64,000 nt of DNA from Orychophragmus violaceus (GCA_030180135.1 CM058238.1:86994619-87058618), one strand, 5' to 3'; counted from the stretch's first letter, positions 40,404-53,034 are shown. The notes: generated by a model not told the origin, from the sequence alone. Numbers and translations: made by a program.

Positions 40404-41814
40404 TTAGTATCTCGACAAAGATAGTAAACTGAAGCGCTCGATGTTAAAGCTATTGATGAGTAAGTTAAAAATTCATTAATACTCTCATAATCCATTAACC
40501 ATTTACCTTTTCTCTATTGTCATATATTACATACCAAGTCTGCACATTGAATATATTTGCAGAAACCCATACCAAAGGGTTGAGTTCTCCGGTTAACAGC
40601 TCAGGTTTGGAACTCTACTTGGACTTGTTTACAACTCTAAGATGTCAGTGAAGCTGCGAAGAAAAAATCTGTAATTTGTACCAACCTAATTTTGATTATT
40701 GGTCTGAGTAAACCGGGTTTGATTTTAAGTTTAATTGGAAATGTGTTTTCGGTATGCTATTAAATTATGGTATCGTGTTTCAGCACCTTTTTGAAAAAAT
40801 AAAATTATATTCATTTTATCGACCCAAACAACCGGATTTATAAATGTTTTGAGTTTTTCACATATATTAAGAAGCAATAAATATTTGCTTTTATTGCTTT
40901 CTTTTCACTTTATTTTGGTTTTCAAATAAACAATCCACCACTCATTTTTATATATTAATTTATATTTAAAATTTTAAACATAATACATTTATTAAAGTGT
41001 AAAACATCAATCTTTCAAAAACAAATAAAAAAACTAAAACATCAACCTTTCAAATACGGAAAGAGTATTAAATTAGTTATAAAATCAATCCTAAATAACT
41101 AGAGAAAACCACAATAAATCGAACCAAAATTAAGAGAAATAAAATCGTTGAGGGAGATTGTGATCTGGCGAAAATTGTGGTAAACTATCGACTTAATCAA
41201 TAGTTAAAACTGGTCAAAATTATATTTTGTGAGTATGAGCCGGCTCTATGCATGTGCACATTTGCACAGGAACTATGATAAAATTACAAAATTAAATAGT
41301 GTAATTCAAGGTCCTGAATATTAATAATAAAAAATTACAGGTAATTAGAATTTATATTCTAAATAACATTTTCTAGGCCGGATGCCAATGTTTAAAAAAA
41401 AATTAAAAAAAGTTCTAGGCGTGCCTTCATGAGTTACGCATGCAGCAAATAAAGTCTACACCAGTTCTCATCGTAATTCACGTTCACGACTTAGATTTTT
41501 CTACGATTTTTTTTTCTTGGACCACTAAAAATTGACCGTCGGATTAGTTTAATCATTTATTCAAAAAAAAAAGAACAAGTTGGTAGAATAACAAAAAGAA
41601 AACCGGATTATATCACTAATCTGAATTCAAAGGTATGTAAACTTGGTTATATTTTTTTGAACTAAAAGCTTGGATTGGTTAACATGAGTATAAAATATAA
41701 ACCTTGACTGATAAATTCAAAATTTAAACGAATTACGAAATTAATTCATTTCCACAACCCCATTTTAAATTATGATTAAATAAAAAAATTAATGTCTTCT
41801 CCAAATGTTTAATT
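40404..41814. other. Gene-fragment and non-coding flank of element F (unit 2)
   Basis: 40404-40690 repeats the terminal exon-like segments of unit 1. 40831-41110 is absent from unit 1. The rest is AT-rich and shows nothing recognisable. It includes the empty site of the unit 1 Helitron at about 41320. Confidence 0.55.
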
Positions 41815-42389
41815 TGAAAATACGAGACTAATATAATACAGAATGTAAGACAAGGGTAATTTTTTCTAAAGACTATTTATTGCAAAACAAACAAAAGTTT
41901 TACTTTAATAATCTATTTTTCTTCTAACTTTTTGATCTAACAATAATCTCAAAGCCTCCTAGATTCACATTTAACACCAAGTATGATTCTCTCTTAAGAA
42001 CTCAAAACTTTTGCTAAAATCAATCTCTCTCTCTAGAGGCACACCAAGCACAAATACCATATATTATCTATTTATACACCATAGATCATCATACAACTTC
42101 CTAATTCTCTTTGGCATATTCCTAAACACTCTTAGGCATATTTCCATTTTCTTTGTTTAGCAAAAAGCTTATTTTCCTAAACTCTTCTAAGTGCATATTT
42201 CATGAATATTTTCACTAATCTACGCGTCCAACTCAACTACTCTTCTTCAGGTTCGTCCTCGTCAGCTCCTTGTATCCATGATTTTCATATCCATTAGTTC
42301 TAGCTCATGCACTTGATTGTTGACTCAGTCGTTGGTGCACATGTTGCTTGATTCAGCAGATGTCGTAACTCATGCTCCAGCTCATTGCA
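41815..42389 (-). repeat. 3' LTR of F (575 bp)
   Basis: Homologous to 60222-60798, with minus-strand ends TGCAATGAG...TTTTCA. The purine-rich AAAAAGAGAGAGATTGAAGA immediately before it on the minus strand is a polypurine tract candidate. Confidence 0.8.
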
Positions 42390-42663
42390 TCTTCAATCTC
42401 TCTCTTTTTAGCTTTGTGCGCCTCTCAAGTACATATGCTTCAACAAGCTTATACACATATATAGTCGAATCACAAGAAATCCGTTTGTAATAAGTCTCAT
42501 CAAGCAATCACACATTATAAGACAAAAAGTTACTTGAAAGTCAAACATGAGTTTAACATTAAACATGAGAGGTAACAAAAAAAAAACAAATTCTTATCCA
42601 AAATAAAATTCCTACTCCCCCAGAATTCTATCACTCCACCACAAGATAAGCTCTACAGAATAT

Positions 42664-44384
42664 TCAAGCATCACTCGAGGTCATCTCATCAGAGTCATCA
42701 TCTCTATCAAGAGACTCTTCTTTTTGATCCGACTCGTCAACTTCCTCTATTTCTCCCCTGCTTGAGAGCACACAAGTTAAAAACACATATGTAAGGGTAC
42801 CAAGCACAAAAGAATATTTGAAAACTTACCTCGAATCTTGTCACGGAGGTGAAACACTAAGTCATTCAGGTTCTGAAGTCCCTCGGCTATGTCTTGTAGT
42901 GCAGTCTAAACAGAGAGTTGATCTATCGAGGTCTTAAGGGGCATCGTGACTGTACCAAGTTGCAGAATCTCCACCGGTTCTTCTTCAGCAGATGTAGAAG
43001 CCTTGGATCATCCAGCTGAGCGACTTCCTGAAGATATCTTGCGTTTGACAGATGCAATTTCATGTCTCTTCCTTTCAGCCTCTCGCTTAAGGAAGGCTTC
43101 TGCACTCCGTGGATCTTTCTTGTATAACACATGACCTACAAGTTCTTCTCCGTCAAACGTGTGAGGTGAATGCTGAATTTCTAGGACTGCTGATATGATT
43201 CTTGGGAATATCAGCCAACGACGATCGTTCTGTGGATCCGTGGTAAAGCTCATCACCTGCTTGTACACTAACTTCCCAAAATCAATCCGGATCCCATGAG
43301 GTATCTTGTAAATTAGCCTAGCTCTGTCCTCTGAGATGTGATTCTTGTGTGTAGATGAAAACTAGTTTTTAGCTGCTAAGATTGCCAGGGCTCCATATTT
43401 TGGAGGAAGATCCACATATTTCATTCCTGCCCAAGTCTTCTTTTGTCCCTGAGTTAGATACTTAGCCAGGGTATCAGGTGAGACTCCATCAATACTTGCA
43501 TCAGTCTTGATTTTAGCATTGCTCAGGGGTTAAAAGTCTAGGAAAGCATTGATTTGAGCTGGAGAGAAATCACAAATTCTCTTACGCACAAAATCACGAA
43601 CTCCCTTATCAGACCCATCAGAACTTGGTTCAAGCAAATCAGTGTAGAATTCTTTCACGATTCCAGGGACAAACCCAATCAATCCATCAACAGAGCTTCT
43701 CAACATCCCTGTGTTTATCAACCATAAATATCCCCACTTATCGGTTTCATCAAAATCCATTATTCGTACAGCTAAGAATCTACAATCTTTGAACAAAGCA
43801 TACCTGGCTTTAACTTCTCGGGATAGAAAACGTTTGGCGACAAAAAATTTGGCCTTGGTTCTGATTGATTCACCATTTGCAGTTGACGACCCAGCTTTAG
43901 CAGAGATTTTCTTTTTCTGTTCCTTCTGCACTGGTTTGCTTTCCTCAGTATTTTCAGTGCGTACTTTCTTGATCACATGTAAAGGTCCGGTCTGCTTCCT
44001 AGCTTTCCGCTTCTTAGGCCTAGGAGCTGGCTCAGTATGCTCATCTCATGTGTTTACCTCAGAAGGCTCAGCATCGATTGATGCTGCACTAACAAGATTA
44101 GCTACCACCAGGGATAAAGCATCGTTATTCGTGAGAAACGAGGATAGCCTATCAACTGCATATTTCTCTTGTTCCCCAATCTCTTCCTGATTCTTCTTCT
44201 CATCGGAATGAGTTGACTCAACTTCCTCGTCACCATCCTTCAGTGACTATGTGGTTTAGAGTTACTCTATTTCCGGATCAAATGGTTGTTTGGGAGGCTG
44301 ATCTTCTGGTTCAGAAATACGTCATAACTGAGCTTCGTCATCGCCTTTTTCCTGTGCTAGATTCTCGTCGACTGGATCTGTCAT
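42664..44384 (-). pseudogene. Envelope-like / putative plant transposon protein of Sirevirus F
   Basis: From an ATG at 44384 (MTDPVDENLAQEK) the frame shows an acidic N-terminus, a Lys-rich stretch (RPKKRKARK), then AKFFVAKRFLSREVKARYAL, GIVKEFYTDLLE and DRARLIYKIPHGIRIDFGKL, a pattern I associate with the putative plant transposon protein domain found next to Sirevirus pol genes. Stops near 44325, 44050, 43528 and 43370 break it. A donor CGAG/GTAAGT near 42833 and an acidic tail (EEVDESDQKEESLDRDDDSD) ending at 42664 suggest a short 3' intron. No membrane segment is evident. Confidence 0.6.
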
Positions 44385-45480
44385 CTTCACCTCTTGAGCC
44401 GTTGCGAACGAGTTTATGCTAGTCTATTGATTCTCACTCAAAAACTGATCAGAGACAAGGTTAGGGTTTCTGGGTGGTGGTACCTCCTCATCGAAGCTCG
44501 AATCATCAAGTAGATGTGGCGGTTTCTGTTCCTACGGAATGTCAGTTTATCGTTGGGTTGAGGTGGTGTCAACTTTACCTCTTCTTGTCGCATGCACCAT
44601 GATTGTATCTTGAAGAATTGAAGCAAGATGAACTCGGAATGAAAGAGAAAGAGCTGAGTCTCGTCGGATTTTCTATAAAACTGATTTCCTTTTTTGCTTT
44701 CTCTCTCCTTTATGAGTTGAAGCAAAATCTGTGTCAGAGATATCATTGCATTTTTGCATGCGATTCGATTGGGCAAAGATTTTCTGAATATTTGAAATTT
44801 TCAAATTCAAATCTTCTTGCCCAAAATCTCGGATATTGTTTCCGGTCAAACCGACCTTGAACCGACATAAACCACACATCATGTTCAATGTACCACTTGT
44901 CATTTGGTTAGTTCACAATGTATGTCATTACATTATATCAGCCACATTCAGATTTTTAAAGTAATGGGAATTAACTTCGAGTGAATTGACTACATCTTTA
45001 CCGAAGCAGTTAGCATTTTAATGAAAGAAAAACAATACTTTTTTCAATTGAGTCCTCTCACCAGTATTGTGTGTGTCAGGAACTGACACTTCACATGACT
45101 CAGTCTTTACTTCTTGCTCATATGATTCCTACATTTGGCCATCATTCTCTCAGTAGCTAGCTTTCACATTCTCATGCCTTTATCCTATTTCAATTCAGTT
45201 TTTAACCTTTATCCTTCGAGTGAGATCGCCACACATTTGTTTCCCTTTTTTAAAAAAATTTCTTCTTGATTGATTGACTGAGCTATTTTCAGAGTAAATT
45301 CCATCATGTGACTTGTGAGGATATCAATCCCTATCTTTTATTTCTTTCTGGCTTTTGAACCTCACTCGAGAAACATGTACTTTAGACAGGGCGGCACAAC
45401 ATGCAGCTCTTTTCCACTAGATTTTCTGACTCCAAAACAAATCTGAACTTGATGTACTTCATGAGTTAGTGCATGTACCA
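44385..45480 (-). other. Spacer between F pol and the envelope-like gene
   Basis: Non-coding as far as I can see. The end of RNase H lies at its right edge. Confidence 0.5.
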
Positions 45481-45696
45481 GTCCTGTATACTTTTACATC
45501 TCACAAATACCGATTGAGTTTCTTAAAGTGATAAAATGGTTAAAATCAAGAGGTTTTGTAAAGAAATCAGTCAGTTGTAAATTAGTAATTATGTATTCAA
45601 CCACTACCTATTTTTCCTCCACTAGCTCTCGAATGAAGTGGTGTCTTATGTCAATATGCTTTGTTCGAGAGTGTTGGACCGGATTTTTTGAGATGA
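45481..45696 (-). pseudogene. RNase H C-terminal part of F
   Basis: Minus-strand traces KNPVQHSRTKHIDIRHHFIR, VEYIITNLQLTDFFTKPL, the usual Copia pol ending, with an internal stop. The N-terminal part lies beyond E at 55675. Confidence 0.8.
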
Positions 45697-45701
45697 TTAT
45701 A

Positions 45702-46899
45702 TGATATATAATGGTTTTTACCCATTTTAGGCCATGCTATAAGTATCTTTTAGAGTCTTTTATTGTGTTTTCGAGTCTCTATTAGGTGTTTATTAGGCAC
45801 ATGCACGTTTGGAGTGGAATTGGAGACTATGGTGCATTCTGGAGTATTTTGGAGCATTTGGCCGAGAAGAAGAGTTCACCGTCTATTCTGAAGACTTGTG
45901 TCCATCGACACACCTTTGGTGTCGATCGATGCACACGCGAGTCAGGCAAATCTCGGCGAGTTTAATGAAGAATGAAGAAATTGCGCTTTTGCCCAGAAGT
46001 TCCAGTATTTACAAAGAAGCCCAAAGACATGATTAGGCTAATATAATTAGGTTTTTACAAACAGTTTTAGACACGCTTTCATACTTTGAGCTGAGAGTTT
46101 TTAGAGGTTTTTGGGGCTTATCTGAACCTGTACTGCTTCCTGATTTTGGAGAAGATTTAAAACCCCTTTATTTCTTTACTCTCTTTTAATGCAATTTACT
46201 TATTCATTGATAATGTTTTCACTGATCATGTGTGAGTAGATTCATAGTTAGGTTTAGGGATTCTCGTTAAGGATTTTATGACTTGCTAGATTTAATCATT
46301 CAGTTAAGGATTCATATCTTATTTCCTCTTCATCCTAAATCTTGCTTAATGCTAGTTCTAACCTGATCACTTAGAATCTAGATCATAAGTTTATAAATTG
46401 ACACGAAAGTGCAATTTAGAATCTGAACTATTTAGGTTGAGCACTTTAATTATTCGCAAAGAAATTTGGTTTAGTTGAATTGTGAACATGTCGAACCTGA
46501 ACTTAAAGCTAGTTTAATTTGCTAGGAATTGCAAAGACATTTGGGTTTCTACTAATTAGACGTAGAGAATTCTAGAAACGAAAGTTGGTTAATTCTATAT
46601 CTGTGTTTGAGTTCTAGAACGGTACTTAATTTGATCATGACTGATAATTTATCTGCTTGTCTGATTTCCTGAGAACTCACTAGACTTAGCGCTTTTAGTT
46701 TATTGCTTTCAAAACCAACTTCTGCTATTGATTTACATGTCTGTTGTTATTTATATATTTCTGATATCACCTAGCTTAACTCGATAATTCTATAGTCTAT
46801 CGTAGGATTTCTTGAGTTTCTGTGGTTCGAACCCTAGATACTATAATTGTATTGTGCACTTGCAGTTGACCTTAGGGATAATAAACTCTGAGCATATCA
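45702..46899 (+). repeat. 5' LTR of E (1198 bp)
   Basis: TGATATATAATGG to GAGCATATCA. A CGATCG-box pair near 45901-45936 has its first member decayed (CCATCGACAC). Confidence 0.95.
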
Positions 46900-46905
46900 A
46901 GTTTT

Positions 46906-46923
46906 TGGCGCCGTTGCCGGGGA
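46906..46923 (+). other. Primer binding site for tRNA-Asp (E)
   Basis: TGGCGCCGTTGCCGGGGA six bases after the LTR, complementary to the tRNA-Asp 3' end. Confidence 0.95.
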
Positions 46924-47143
46924 CACTTTTGAGTACTCGATAGATTTGAATCTAGAATTTAGACTAGGTTTTTGTTTTGTTTTTAGTTACTAATATTCTC
47001 TCTGTTTTCGTGTGTTTCAGGTTTGAAATCGCATTGCATCGATCGACGCAATCTTTGAATTGATCGACACAAGGCGATTTGCGAGGTGAAACGATCGTTG
47101 CGAACCTGTGCATCGATCGACACTAGGCGATTACAGAAGGTTT
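46924..47143 (+). promoter_or_regulatory. Leader of E with composite CGATCG module
   Basis: GAAATCGC 47025-47032, 3 bp, box 47036-47049, 7 bp, box 47057-47070 (first CpG decayed), 3 bp, GCGATTTG from 47074. A second pair follows up to about 47125. Same layout as the P and A leaders. Confidence 0.6.
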
Positions 47144-48928
47144 ATGCAGAATCGTGAGACCAGAAGTAATCCGAATTCTAGTCTCGGGAATCTCATACTT
47201 GAAGATCTTGCAAAACTAGAGAGAACGAACAGAAAGGGTTAGAGAGAAAGGATGAATAACAACCGATTAATTCTGATACCTGATGCTGAGGGTATTCTGA
47301 GAGACCGACAGAACAATCGGTACAACAACGAGGGGCAGAGGCTCGATGTTGAGGGACATGTAATCCCTAATCCTAGACCTTAGCAGCCCGAAGGTCAAAG
47401 ACAGATGGTTAATCCACCTGCTGCTGATAGGACATTTATCTGACTACAACCGTCCGTATGAGTTCTATGCTAACCGGTCAGCCAATGTACCTCCTGGATT
47501 TGAGAGGAACGACTTCGAGATCAAGACTGTCTACTATGCTTGCCTGAGGTAGAATCCATTCCATGGTCACCCACATGAGTACCCAATGAATTATATAGAT
47601 GAGTTTGAAGACTTTATCACTGGGATGAAGTACAATGGGGTGAATTATGACTATCTCTACCTTAAGCTTTTCCCCTATTCTCTTGCCAGAGACACTGCAG
47701 CATGGCTGAAACAACTTTCAGCTGGGAAGTTTACTACTTGGAATGCTGTGAAGAAGGAGTTTCTGAGGCATTTCTATGATGATGCACGCTCTGATCAGTC
47801 GAGACAGGACATTCTCACCTTCACCCAAGGTCCTACAAAGCCTCTTAAATCGGCTTGGATGAGATTTAAGAAGTATCAGCGTGACTGCCCTCACCATGGA
47901 TTCTCTGAAGTGACACTGCTGGGACTGTTCTTCAGAGGCATAGATTTTCATTATCAGACCGTGTTGGATAATGCCAGCAATGGCAATTTCAACACTAGGA
48001 CTCCTGAGCATGCCAAGACTTTGATTGATAACTTGGTGAGAAGTAATAGCACCAAGACAGCTGATAGGAGAAGGAAAGAATCTGGTGGGAAGTTTAATCT
48101 GGAAATTGTTGACATCATGAACAAGTTGGACACTGTTCATAGTCTGCTGACAGGAAATAAAGCTGTCCATTTTGCTCAGGATGTTGAAGTATTCGGAGCT
48201 GAAGAAGAGCACCAGGAAGATGATATTAACTACATCAATGGGTCTGGATTTCAAGGAAATAGGTTTGGAAATCAGTCAGGTAATAAGTTCTTCAATGGTG
48301 GACAGAAGAGTTGTTTCACAAGCAACCAGAACTCTTCTGGATTTGGACAGACTGCAGGATTTCAGAAACCATTTCAGCAAGGTAATGCCTATCAGAAAAC
48401 CTATGGATCATCTTCTTATCGGACACTACCTACAGCCAGTGCTCATGAGAACAAGATGGAAGCCATGATGGAGAGGCTACTACAAGGTCGGACTAATATT
48501 GTTGTGGACTTCAACAAGAAGTTGGATGCTGTGTATGAAGACTTGAATGAAAATTTGAATCCTTAAGCACACATGTGAAGCAGCTTGATGCTAAGGTTGC
48601 GCAGACTGCAGGGTATGTTAAGAGACCAGATGGATCTCTTCCGGGACGAACTGATGCTAACCCTACGTATCAGTGCAATTCAGTGACGTTGAGAAGTGGT
48701 AAGGAGTTGTTTCCTGCTCAGAAAAAGCAGCTAAGCTTAGAAGAGCTCGTGGAAATTGAAGAATTGGAAGATGAGATCCGCGCACTTCGCAATGCATCGA
48801 CCGAAGCACCTAAGCAACGATCGACGCAAGGAGAAAATGAGGATGCTGATCCTAAGCCTAACGTAGAGGTAGTGACAGAGTCGCCTAGCAACGTCGTTGC
48901 AACTCTAGAAACGATCGATGCAAGGTGA
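47144..48928 (+). pseudogene. Gag of element E
   Basis: ATG at 47144 (MQNRETRSNPNSS). The N-terminal ~150 codons carry several stops. The capsid domain 47586-48566 is open (AAWLKQLSAGKFTTWNAVKK, RKYQRDCPHHGF-type block). It then breaks at 48566 and continues one frame over from 48575 (LPGRTDANPTYQCNSVTLRS) to a stop at 48928. Box pairs lie in the last part (48795-48920), encoding ASTEAPKQRSTQG at seven-codon spacing. Confidence 0.85.
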
Positions 48929-49655
48929 CTGCTAAGAGATCAAGGACAGAAAAGCCGACAAAGACAGTCAAAAAAGTTTATAAGCCTAAAGTCCCTTTTC
49001 TTAAGAATCCCAGGAAGGTTAAGAATGATAGGCAGTATGCTAAGTGCAAGGAGATCATCAAAAAGGTGTTGCTTGAAGTGCCTTTGGTTGACTCTATGCA
49101 GACTACTCCTGTAATGAAGAGATGCCTAAAGGATCTTTTAGCTGGTAACTGGACTGATGAGGAGAGTGTGATGATGATTACAGAGATGTGTAGTGCAATA
49201 ATTCAGGGCAGGATTCCCGAGAAGTTGAAAGATCCAAGGAGCTTCGTATTGGATTGTGCTATCTACAAGGACAGATTTGAGAGATCTCTATGTGATCTTG
49301 GCTCTAGCGTGAACCTCATGTATTTCTCTGTTGCTAAGAGGCTTGGGATGAATGACTTTATGCCTACTAGGATCTCATTATTCCTAGCTGACAGAACAGT
49401 CAGTTTTCTGAGGGAATATTGGAAGATGTGCCTATCAGGATCGGCGAGTGTGTGATTCCTACTAACTTTGTGGTTCTGCAGTATGGAGAGGAACTAAAGG
49501 ATCCACTGATTTTGGGTAGGCCATTCTTTGCTACTGCTGGTGCTATGATAGACTGTAGAAAGGGAACTATCATTCTGAATGTGGGAGATCTGAAGATGTG
49601 CTTTGACATGGACAAGTTGGTAATGATGGACAAAACTTATACGTTGATACTCTAG
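48925..49655 (+). pseudogene. Aspartic protease region of element E
   Basis: Open to 49455 with SLCDLGSSVNLM (DLG active site), then shifted to the frame 49419-49655 with [11 protein letters not shown] and [16 protein letters not shown]. Upstream, EIIKKVLLEVPLVDSMQ is the usual Athila linker, which A lacks. One frameshift disables it. Confidence 0.8.
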
Positions 49656-52600
49656 GTTATTTGGCTGCAGATTTCTTCCATATGTCTCATGCTGAAGATC
49701 CGCTGGAGAGAGCTTTACTGAGCTCTATAATGGAGTTAGAACATTTGCAAGATGAGCTTGCACTCTGTTATTCAAGGCTGATAGACTCTGATGAGGAAGT
49801 GATGAAGGTTGAAGTATCTGACGCGACCTTGCATCGATCGACACCACATGTGCAACGGTCTATGCAAGGCGCATGGGATTGGGCAGAGGAAAAAGCTCCG
49901 AAAATTGAGCTGAGACAACTTCCATTCGGGCTAAGGTACGTGTTTCTTGGACCCAATTCTACTATCCAGTGATTGTCAATGCTAGTTTGAACAACGCAAA
50001 GCTCACTTTACTGCTAAGCAAGTTGCGCAAGTATCGCAAGGCTCTTGGCTATTCTCTTGATGACATTTCAGGTATCTCACCGGAGCTGTGCATGCATATG
50101 ATACATCTTGAGGATGAGTCTAAGACATCTGTTGAGCATCAAAGGAGTCTGAATCCGAATATGAAGGAGGTAGTGAAGAAGGAGATTATGAAGCTGATGG
50201 ATGCAGGGATCATTTATCCTATCTCTGACAGTATTGGGTCAGTCCAGCTCATTTAGTGCCTAAGAAAGGTGTAGTTATAGTAGTGAAGAACGAGAAGAAC
50301 GAGCTTATTCCTATGAGGACAGTGATGGGACATCGTATGTGCATAAACTACAGGAAGCTGAATGCTGCCACAAGGAAGGATTACTTTCCCTTGCCTTCTA
50401 TTGATCAGATGCTGGAGAGGTTAGCTAATCACCCTTATTACTGCTTCTTTGATGGGTACGCTGGTTTCTTTCAGATTCCCATCCATCCACAAGATCAGGA
50501 AAAGACTATTTTTACTTGTCCCTATGGCACATTTGCATACCGCATGATGCCTTTTGTACTTTGTAATGCACCAGCCACTTTCCAGAGATGTATGATGTCC
50601 ATCTGTACTGATATGATTGAGGACTTTATGTAGGTGTTTATGGATGATTTCTCAGTCTACGGATCATCTTACCATGAGTGCTTGGATAACCTGTGCAAAG
50701 TGCTAGCTAGATGTGAGGAGAAGCACTTAGTTCTCAACTAGGAGAAGTGTCATTTCATGGTCAGAGATGTCATTGTTCTTGGGCACAAGGTATCTGAAGC
50801 AAGGATCGAAGTAGACCGCGCTAAGATTGAGGTTATGACCAGCCTTCAGGCACCTGATTATGTGAAATCTGTGAGGAGCTTTCTTGGACATGCTGGTTTC
50901 TATAGACGGTTCATCAAGGATTTCAGTAAGATTGCTAGACCACTAACTGCTTTGCTATGTAAGGACACCAAATTTGAGTTCACTGCAGATTGCCAGACTG
51001 CATTTGAACAGATCAAGCAAGTACTAGTGAGTGCTCCTATAGTTCAACCACCAAATTGGAATCTACCTTTCGAGGTAATGTGCGAAGCGAGTGATTACGC
51101 TGTAGGAGCTGTTCTGGGGCAGAAGAAGGACAGAAAGCTTCACGCAATTTACTATGCCAACAGGATACTAGATGATGCGCAGAGAAACTATGCCACTACA
51201 GAGAAGGAGTTGTTGGTTGTTGTCTTTGCATTTGAGAAATTTCGGCCCTATCTTGTTGGTTCAAAAGTAATTGTACACACTGACCATTCAGCTCTGAAGT
51301 ATCTGATACAGAAGAAGGATGCTAAGCCAAGATTGTTGAGATGGATTCTGTTGCTTCAGGAGTTTGATATTGAAGTGAGGAACAAGAAGGGAGTTGAAAA
51401 TTGCGTTGCTGACCATCTATCAAGGATGCTGGTTGAAGAAGACGTCCCCATTAATGATTTCTTGCCTGAGGAGAACGCCAATATGATCAGGACAGTTTTT
51501 CAGACGGATTTGGGCGGCGAGTTGCAGAACAATCGGATTAATCGCAATGCGTCGATCGATGCCACATTGGCGACGATCGATGCATGTGTCAGGGAAGAAA
51601 CGATCGAGGCAGACCTACGTGACGATCGTTGCAATGCGCCTACGGATTCAGAACCTTTTAAGGTTCAAATTGGGCACTATGACTTCGAAGTTTATGCTGT
51701 CGCGACGACCAATCGACCTTGGTATGCAGATATAGCTAATTATCTGGCTGCAGAGACTGAGCCTGATGAGTTGAAGGGATATGCCAAGAAGAAGTTCTTC
51801 AGAGAGCTTAGACGCTACTATTAAGATGAGCATTATCTCTACAAGCACTGTTCAGACGGCCTTTACAGGAGATGTGTTGCTGAATCAGAAGTTCCAGATA
51901 TCTTATTTCACTGCCATGGATCAGATTATCCTGGACATTTTGCTACTTTCAAGACTGTATCTAAGGTTCTGCAAGCAGGTTTCTGGTGGCCTACAATGTT
52001 TAAGGATGCTCATTCTTTTGTCTCTCAGTGTGATGCCTGTCAGAGGAGAGGGAAAATCAGCAAGAAGCATGAGATGCCTTAGAACTTCATTCTTGAGGTT
52101 GAGATTTTTGATTGCTGGGGCATTGGTTTTATGGGTCCTTTTCCCTCATCCCATGGGAATAAGTTTATCTTGGTTGTTGTGGACTATGTGTCTAAGTGGG
52201 TGGAAGCAATAGCTTGTCCAACCAATGATTCTTCAGTGGTTCTTAAGCTGTTTAAGACCATCATTTTCTCTAGATTTGGAGTGCCTCGGATTGTGATTAG
52301 TGATGGAGGATCTCATTTCATTAATAAGGTCCTCGAGAAGCTGCTACAGAAGCATGGAGTTCATCACCGATTTGCTACTCCTTATCATCCTCAGACCAGT
52401 GGGCAAGTTGAGGTCTCCAATAGACAGTAAAGAGATCTTGGAGAAGACAGTAGGCAAGACAAGGGAAGATTGGGCAGCAAAGCTTGATGATGCGCTATGG
52501 GCTTACCGGACTGCATTCAAGACGCCTCTTGGGACTACTCTGTTTCATCTGCTGTATGGAAAAGCATGTCATCTGCCAGTAGAGCTTGAGCACAAAGCAG

Positions 52601-53007
52601 CATGGGCTGTGAAGCAGGTGAACTTTTATCTTAAGTCTGCTGCCGAAAGGAGATTGGTGCAGCTTAATGAGTTGGATGAGATTAGGCACTTTTCGTATGA
52701 GAACTCAAAGTTGTACAAAGAGAGGACTAAAGCTTACCACGACAAGAAGATTGTCTCCAGACAATTCAAGCCCAATGACCAGGTACTTTTGTATAACTTT
52801 CGTTTACAATTGTTTCCAGGTAAGCTGAAGTCGAGATGGTCCGGTCCTTTCACTATCAAGGAAGTACGTCCTTATGGAGCCGTTGTTCTGATCAGCCAAG
52901 AAGGTAAGGAATTCACTGTGAATGGACAGAGGGTGAAGCATTATTGGGCTAAGGCCGAGATTCCAAGAGGTCACATTCTGCCTCTGGATGAGGCACCCTC
53001 TGCCTGA
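49656..53007 (+). pseudogene. Reverse transcriptase, RNase H and integrase of element E
   Basis: Box-bearing linker to ~49972; N-terminal linker 49969-50256; reverse transcriptase 50256-50757 (YRKLNAATRKDYFPLPSIDQ, FMDDFSVYG) with TAG stops before FMDD and at about 50741. RNase H from 50757 has [10 protein letters not shown], so the first catalytic Asp is Glu. The integrase zinc finger has HCHGSDYPGHF and CDACQRRG. The core reads WGIGFMGPF where Athila elements normally have WGIDFMGPF, so the first catalytic Asp is Gly. ISDGGSHF and the Glu in GQVEVSN remain. The C-terminus (52300-53007) is long and open. Frame breaks occur near 51824, 52083 and 52430. Confidence 0.9.
51548..51630. promoter_or_regulatory. 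CGATCG boxes inside pol coding sequence (E)
   Basis: Four boxes with centre spacings 21, 27 and 22 bp, read as [20 protein letters not shown] in the RNase H-integrase linker. C has the equivalent set. Confidence 0.5.
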
Positions 53008-53018
53008 TACAGCTGAAA

Positions 53019-53034
53019 CGTCAAGCTATTGACG
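53019..53034 (+). other. Conserved hairpin 1 after the pol stop (E)
   Basis: CGTCA-AGCTAT-TGACG, 10 bp after the stop. Relative to GGTCA...TGACC in A and B both bases of the outer pair have changed together. The second hairpin is lost at the junction with the P-type LTR fragment. Confidence 0.55.

Larger units (their letters stand above)
27354..42197. repeat. Tandem segmental duplication, unit 2
   Basis: Second copy, beginning in the C leader and colinear with unit 1 up to 42197 in the F LTR. Differences from unit 1: Copia G inserted at 29935, no Helitron at 41320, and about 310 bp (37345-37655) and 280 bp (40831-41110) that unit 1 lacks. Confidence 0.85.

Noticed and set aside
42923..44190. 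Plus-strand frames over the envelope-like gene as separate genes
   Set aside because: The minus strand carries the recognisable, family-like protein; the plus-strand frames are antisense shadows.
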